A DNA stretch of 6,748 bases from an uncultured Planctomycetaceae bacterium (lineage in GTDB: Bacteria > Planctomycetota > Planctomycetia > Planctomycetales > Planctomycetaceae). The notes beneath the pieces are model-generated. The model was not told the origin of the DNA and did no database searches. It was given only the letters and a program-made list of their open reading frames with translations. Position 1 is the stretch's first letter. Each line of letters opens with the position of its first letter. This document shows, one piece after another, positions 5,655 to 6,748 of this stretch. The position numbers and the translations under genes were made by a program. The stretch is from assembly GCA_903921605.1 (NCBI GenBank), contig CAIXQV010000340.1, positions 1 to 6,748 on the forward strand, written 5' to 3'.

Positions 5655-6467
5655 ATGGATTTGAAAGATCGAGTGGTGGTTGTCACGGGAGCAGGGCGAG
5701 GCATCGGCGCGGCCATGTGTCGTACCTTCGCAAAGGCCGGAGCGAAATTGATTGTCGTCTCCGATCTTGATGAAACGGCCGCTCGCAATGTCGCAGAACA
5801 GATTGGTTCTCAGGCGATCTTTAACCGCTGTGACGTGGCGTCTGAAGACGACGTTCGCCAGCTTGTTCTGCTCGCGGAGACGCAAGGCGGTCAGATAGAC
5901 GTTTTCTGTTCCAACGCGGGCATCACCTTCAAGGGCGGACTTGAATCAACAAACGCCGAGTGGCAGCGGATGTGGGATGTGAACGTCATGTCACGCCTCT
6001 ACGCCGCCCGCGCCGTCATCCCAAAGATGCTCGCGCGGGGAGAAGGCTATATCGTCCAGACTGCATCAGCGGCCGGCCTGTTGACTGAGATTGGCTCGGC
6101 GTCTTATTCCGTCACGAAGCATGCGGATCTGGCGATGGCCGAGTGGCTGTCTGTCACGTATGGACGCAGCGGCGTGAAAGTGTCCTGTGTCTGCCCACTG
6201 GGTGTTGAGACAGACATGCTGGATGACTCTGATCCGATTCATCGCTACCTGCATCTGCATTCGATCACGGCCGAGGATGCCGCTGAAGCCGTATTGGCCG
6301 GGATTCGGGACGAGAAGTTTCTGATTCTGCCGCATCCTGAGGTGCTCGATTTCTTCCGCCACAAGACCGAAGATTACGATCGTTGGATCCGCGGCTTCCA
6401 GCGATTGCAACAGAAACTGACTCGCCAAACGAAGGGCGATTCAGAAAATGCAGATTCTGCAACGTAA
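5655..6467 (+). CDS. Short-chain dehydrogenase/reductase (SDR), classical type
   Basis: The 270-residue protein is a cytoplasmic NAD(P)-dependent oxidoreductase of the classical SDR family. The cofactor motif TGAGRGIG is at 11-18, Asp37 at the end of the second strand favours NAD(H) over NADP(H), Asp60 contacts the adenine ring, and NAG is at 87-89. The catalytic tetrad is complete: Asn110, Ser138, Tyr151 and Lys155 (YSVTK). PLGVETDM at 181-188 matches the usual post-catalytic PG segment. A charged C-terminal tail of about 45 residues (from PHPEV at 226) extends past the core and probably forms helices. Proteins with this tail often lie near acyl-CoA enzymes, but here the neighbours give no substrate. 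The start MDLKDRVVVVTGAG is the natural one for the fold; no strong ribosome site precedes it. It is separated by 513 bp from the upstream gene and converges on mazG. Confidence 0.92.
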   Translation: MDLKDRVVVVTGAGRGIGAAMCRTFAKAGAKLIVVSDLDETAARNVAEQIGSQAIFNRCDVASEDDVRQLVLLAETQGGQIDVFCSNAGITFKGGLESTNAEWQRMWDVNVMSRLYAARAVIPKMLARGEGYIVQTASAAGLLTEIGSASYSVTKHADLAMAEWLSVTYGRSGVKVSCVCPLGVETDMLDDSDPIHRYLHLHSITAEDAAEAVLAGIRDEKFLILPHPEVLDFFRHKTEDYDRWIRGFQRLQQKLTRQTKGDSENADSAT

Positions 6468-6473
6468 TGGACA

Positions 6474-6501
6474 GACAGATGCCTTGAGCAAAACGGCTGT
6501 C
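6474..6501. terminator. Weak stem-loop between convergent SDR and mazG genes
   Basis: GACA plus GCC (6474-6477 and 6481-6483) can pair with GGC plus TGTC (6495-6501). This makes a 7-bp stem with a three-base bulge and an 11-base loop, inside the 48-bp convergent gap. No T tract follows on either strand. It is a candidate for shared transcript ends, with low support. Confidence 0.25.
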
Positions 6502-6515
6502 ACATCTCTCTGCGA

Positions 6516-6748
6516 CTAAGCCTGAGCACGTTTCTCTTTGGCTTTTGCAGCCTGATAAGCTTCTTCCATCTCGATCAGGCTGGCATCTTTCATTTCCAGC
6601 CCCATCGCTTTCATAGCGGCTTCGATAGCCTGAAAGCGGCGAGTGAACTTGGCGTTGGATTTGCGAAGAGCTTCCTCCGGATTAATCCCCCAGCGTCGTC
6701 CGACATTGGCCAGCACGAACAGCACATCGCCCAACTCCGACTCAGCAC
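6516..6748 (-). CDS. mazG: MazG-type nucleoside triphosphate pyrophosphohydrolase, C-terminal end, cut by window edge
   Basis: The reading frame enters from the right edge and ends at TAG (6518-6516), giving about 77 residues. The sequence [18 protein letters not shown] resembles the second metal-binding helix of MazG (E-x-E-L-G-D motif). It is followed by [19 protein letters not shown] and the FQAIE segment typical of the MazG C terminus. MazG hydrolyses (d)NTPs to monophosphate and pyrophosphate in the cytoplasm, and in several bacteria affects ppGpp-linked stress survival. A Lys/Ala/Glu-rich tail closes the protein. The N-terminal part, with the first EExxE helix, lies beyond the window, so the presence of one or two MazG domains cannot be judged. 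Confidence 0.88.
   Translation of the reverse strand, partial: AESELGDVLFVLANVGRRWGINPEEALRKSNAKFTRRFQAIEAAMKAMGLEMKDASLIEMEEAYQAAKAKEKRAQA

Noticed and set aside
5288..5770. A 160-codon plus-strand open frame in the gap before the SDR.
   Set aside because: It overlaps the well-supported SDR by about 115 bases in another frame, has no ribosome site or recognisable domain, runs through a REP-free but anonymous spacer, and its length is not improbable by chance.
1..6748. CRISPR array, insertion sequence, tRNA, toxin-antitoxin pair or defence cassette.
   Set aside because: I saw no regularly spaced direct repeats, transposase motifs, cloverleaf-like tracts or small paired genes that would support any of these.

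Overview
The window most resembles a chromosomal segment of a planctomycete (Planctomycetota). The reasons are a Tat-exported Gfo/Idh/MocA oxidoreductase of the type strongly expanded in that phylum, moderate GC, weak or absent Shine-Dalgarno sites before several genes, and long intergenic spaces. The taxonomic call is an inference from gene style; there is no rRNA or other marker gene here.

Layout. On the minus strand, in transcription order, are a lipoyl-bearing 2-oxo acid dehydrogenase E2 acyltransferase (3914 to 2547), a Tat-signal Gfo/Idh/MocA oxidoreductase (2294 to 840) and the N-terminal half of a thiolase (585 to the left edge). On the plus strand, diverging from E2, are a fusion of a four-helix membrane domain with a SRPBCC domain (4248-5141) and a short-chain dehydrogenase/reductase (5655-6467). 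The C-terminal end of a MazG-type nucleotide pyrophosphohydrolase enters from the right edge on the minus strand and converges on the SDR. The six genes are separated by gaps of about 50 to 510 bp and show no tight operon. E2, thiolase and SDR would fit acyl-CoA or 2-oxo acid catabolism, but the sequence does not prove a shared pathway.

The non-coding DNA is informative. Two intergenic regions (681-765 and 5157-5248) each carry an inverted pair of the same roughly 31-nt motif, four copies in all, which looks like a REP/BIME-type dispersed palindromic element. A perfect 11-bp hairpin follows the oxidoreductase gene and is a credible terminator. A perfect 10-bp hairpin encloses the stop codon of E2. 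The thiolase is preceded by a 14-codon leader ORF with an ideal AGGAGG site; its TGA overlaps the thiolase ATG (TGATG), which suggests translational coupling.

I found no CRISPR array, insertion sequence, tRNA, rRNA or defence cassette. The most distinctive coding features are the membrane-SRPBCC fusion and two consecutive subunit-binding domains in the E2. I see no convincing new multi-gene system.
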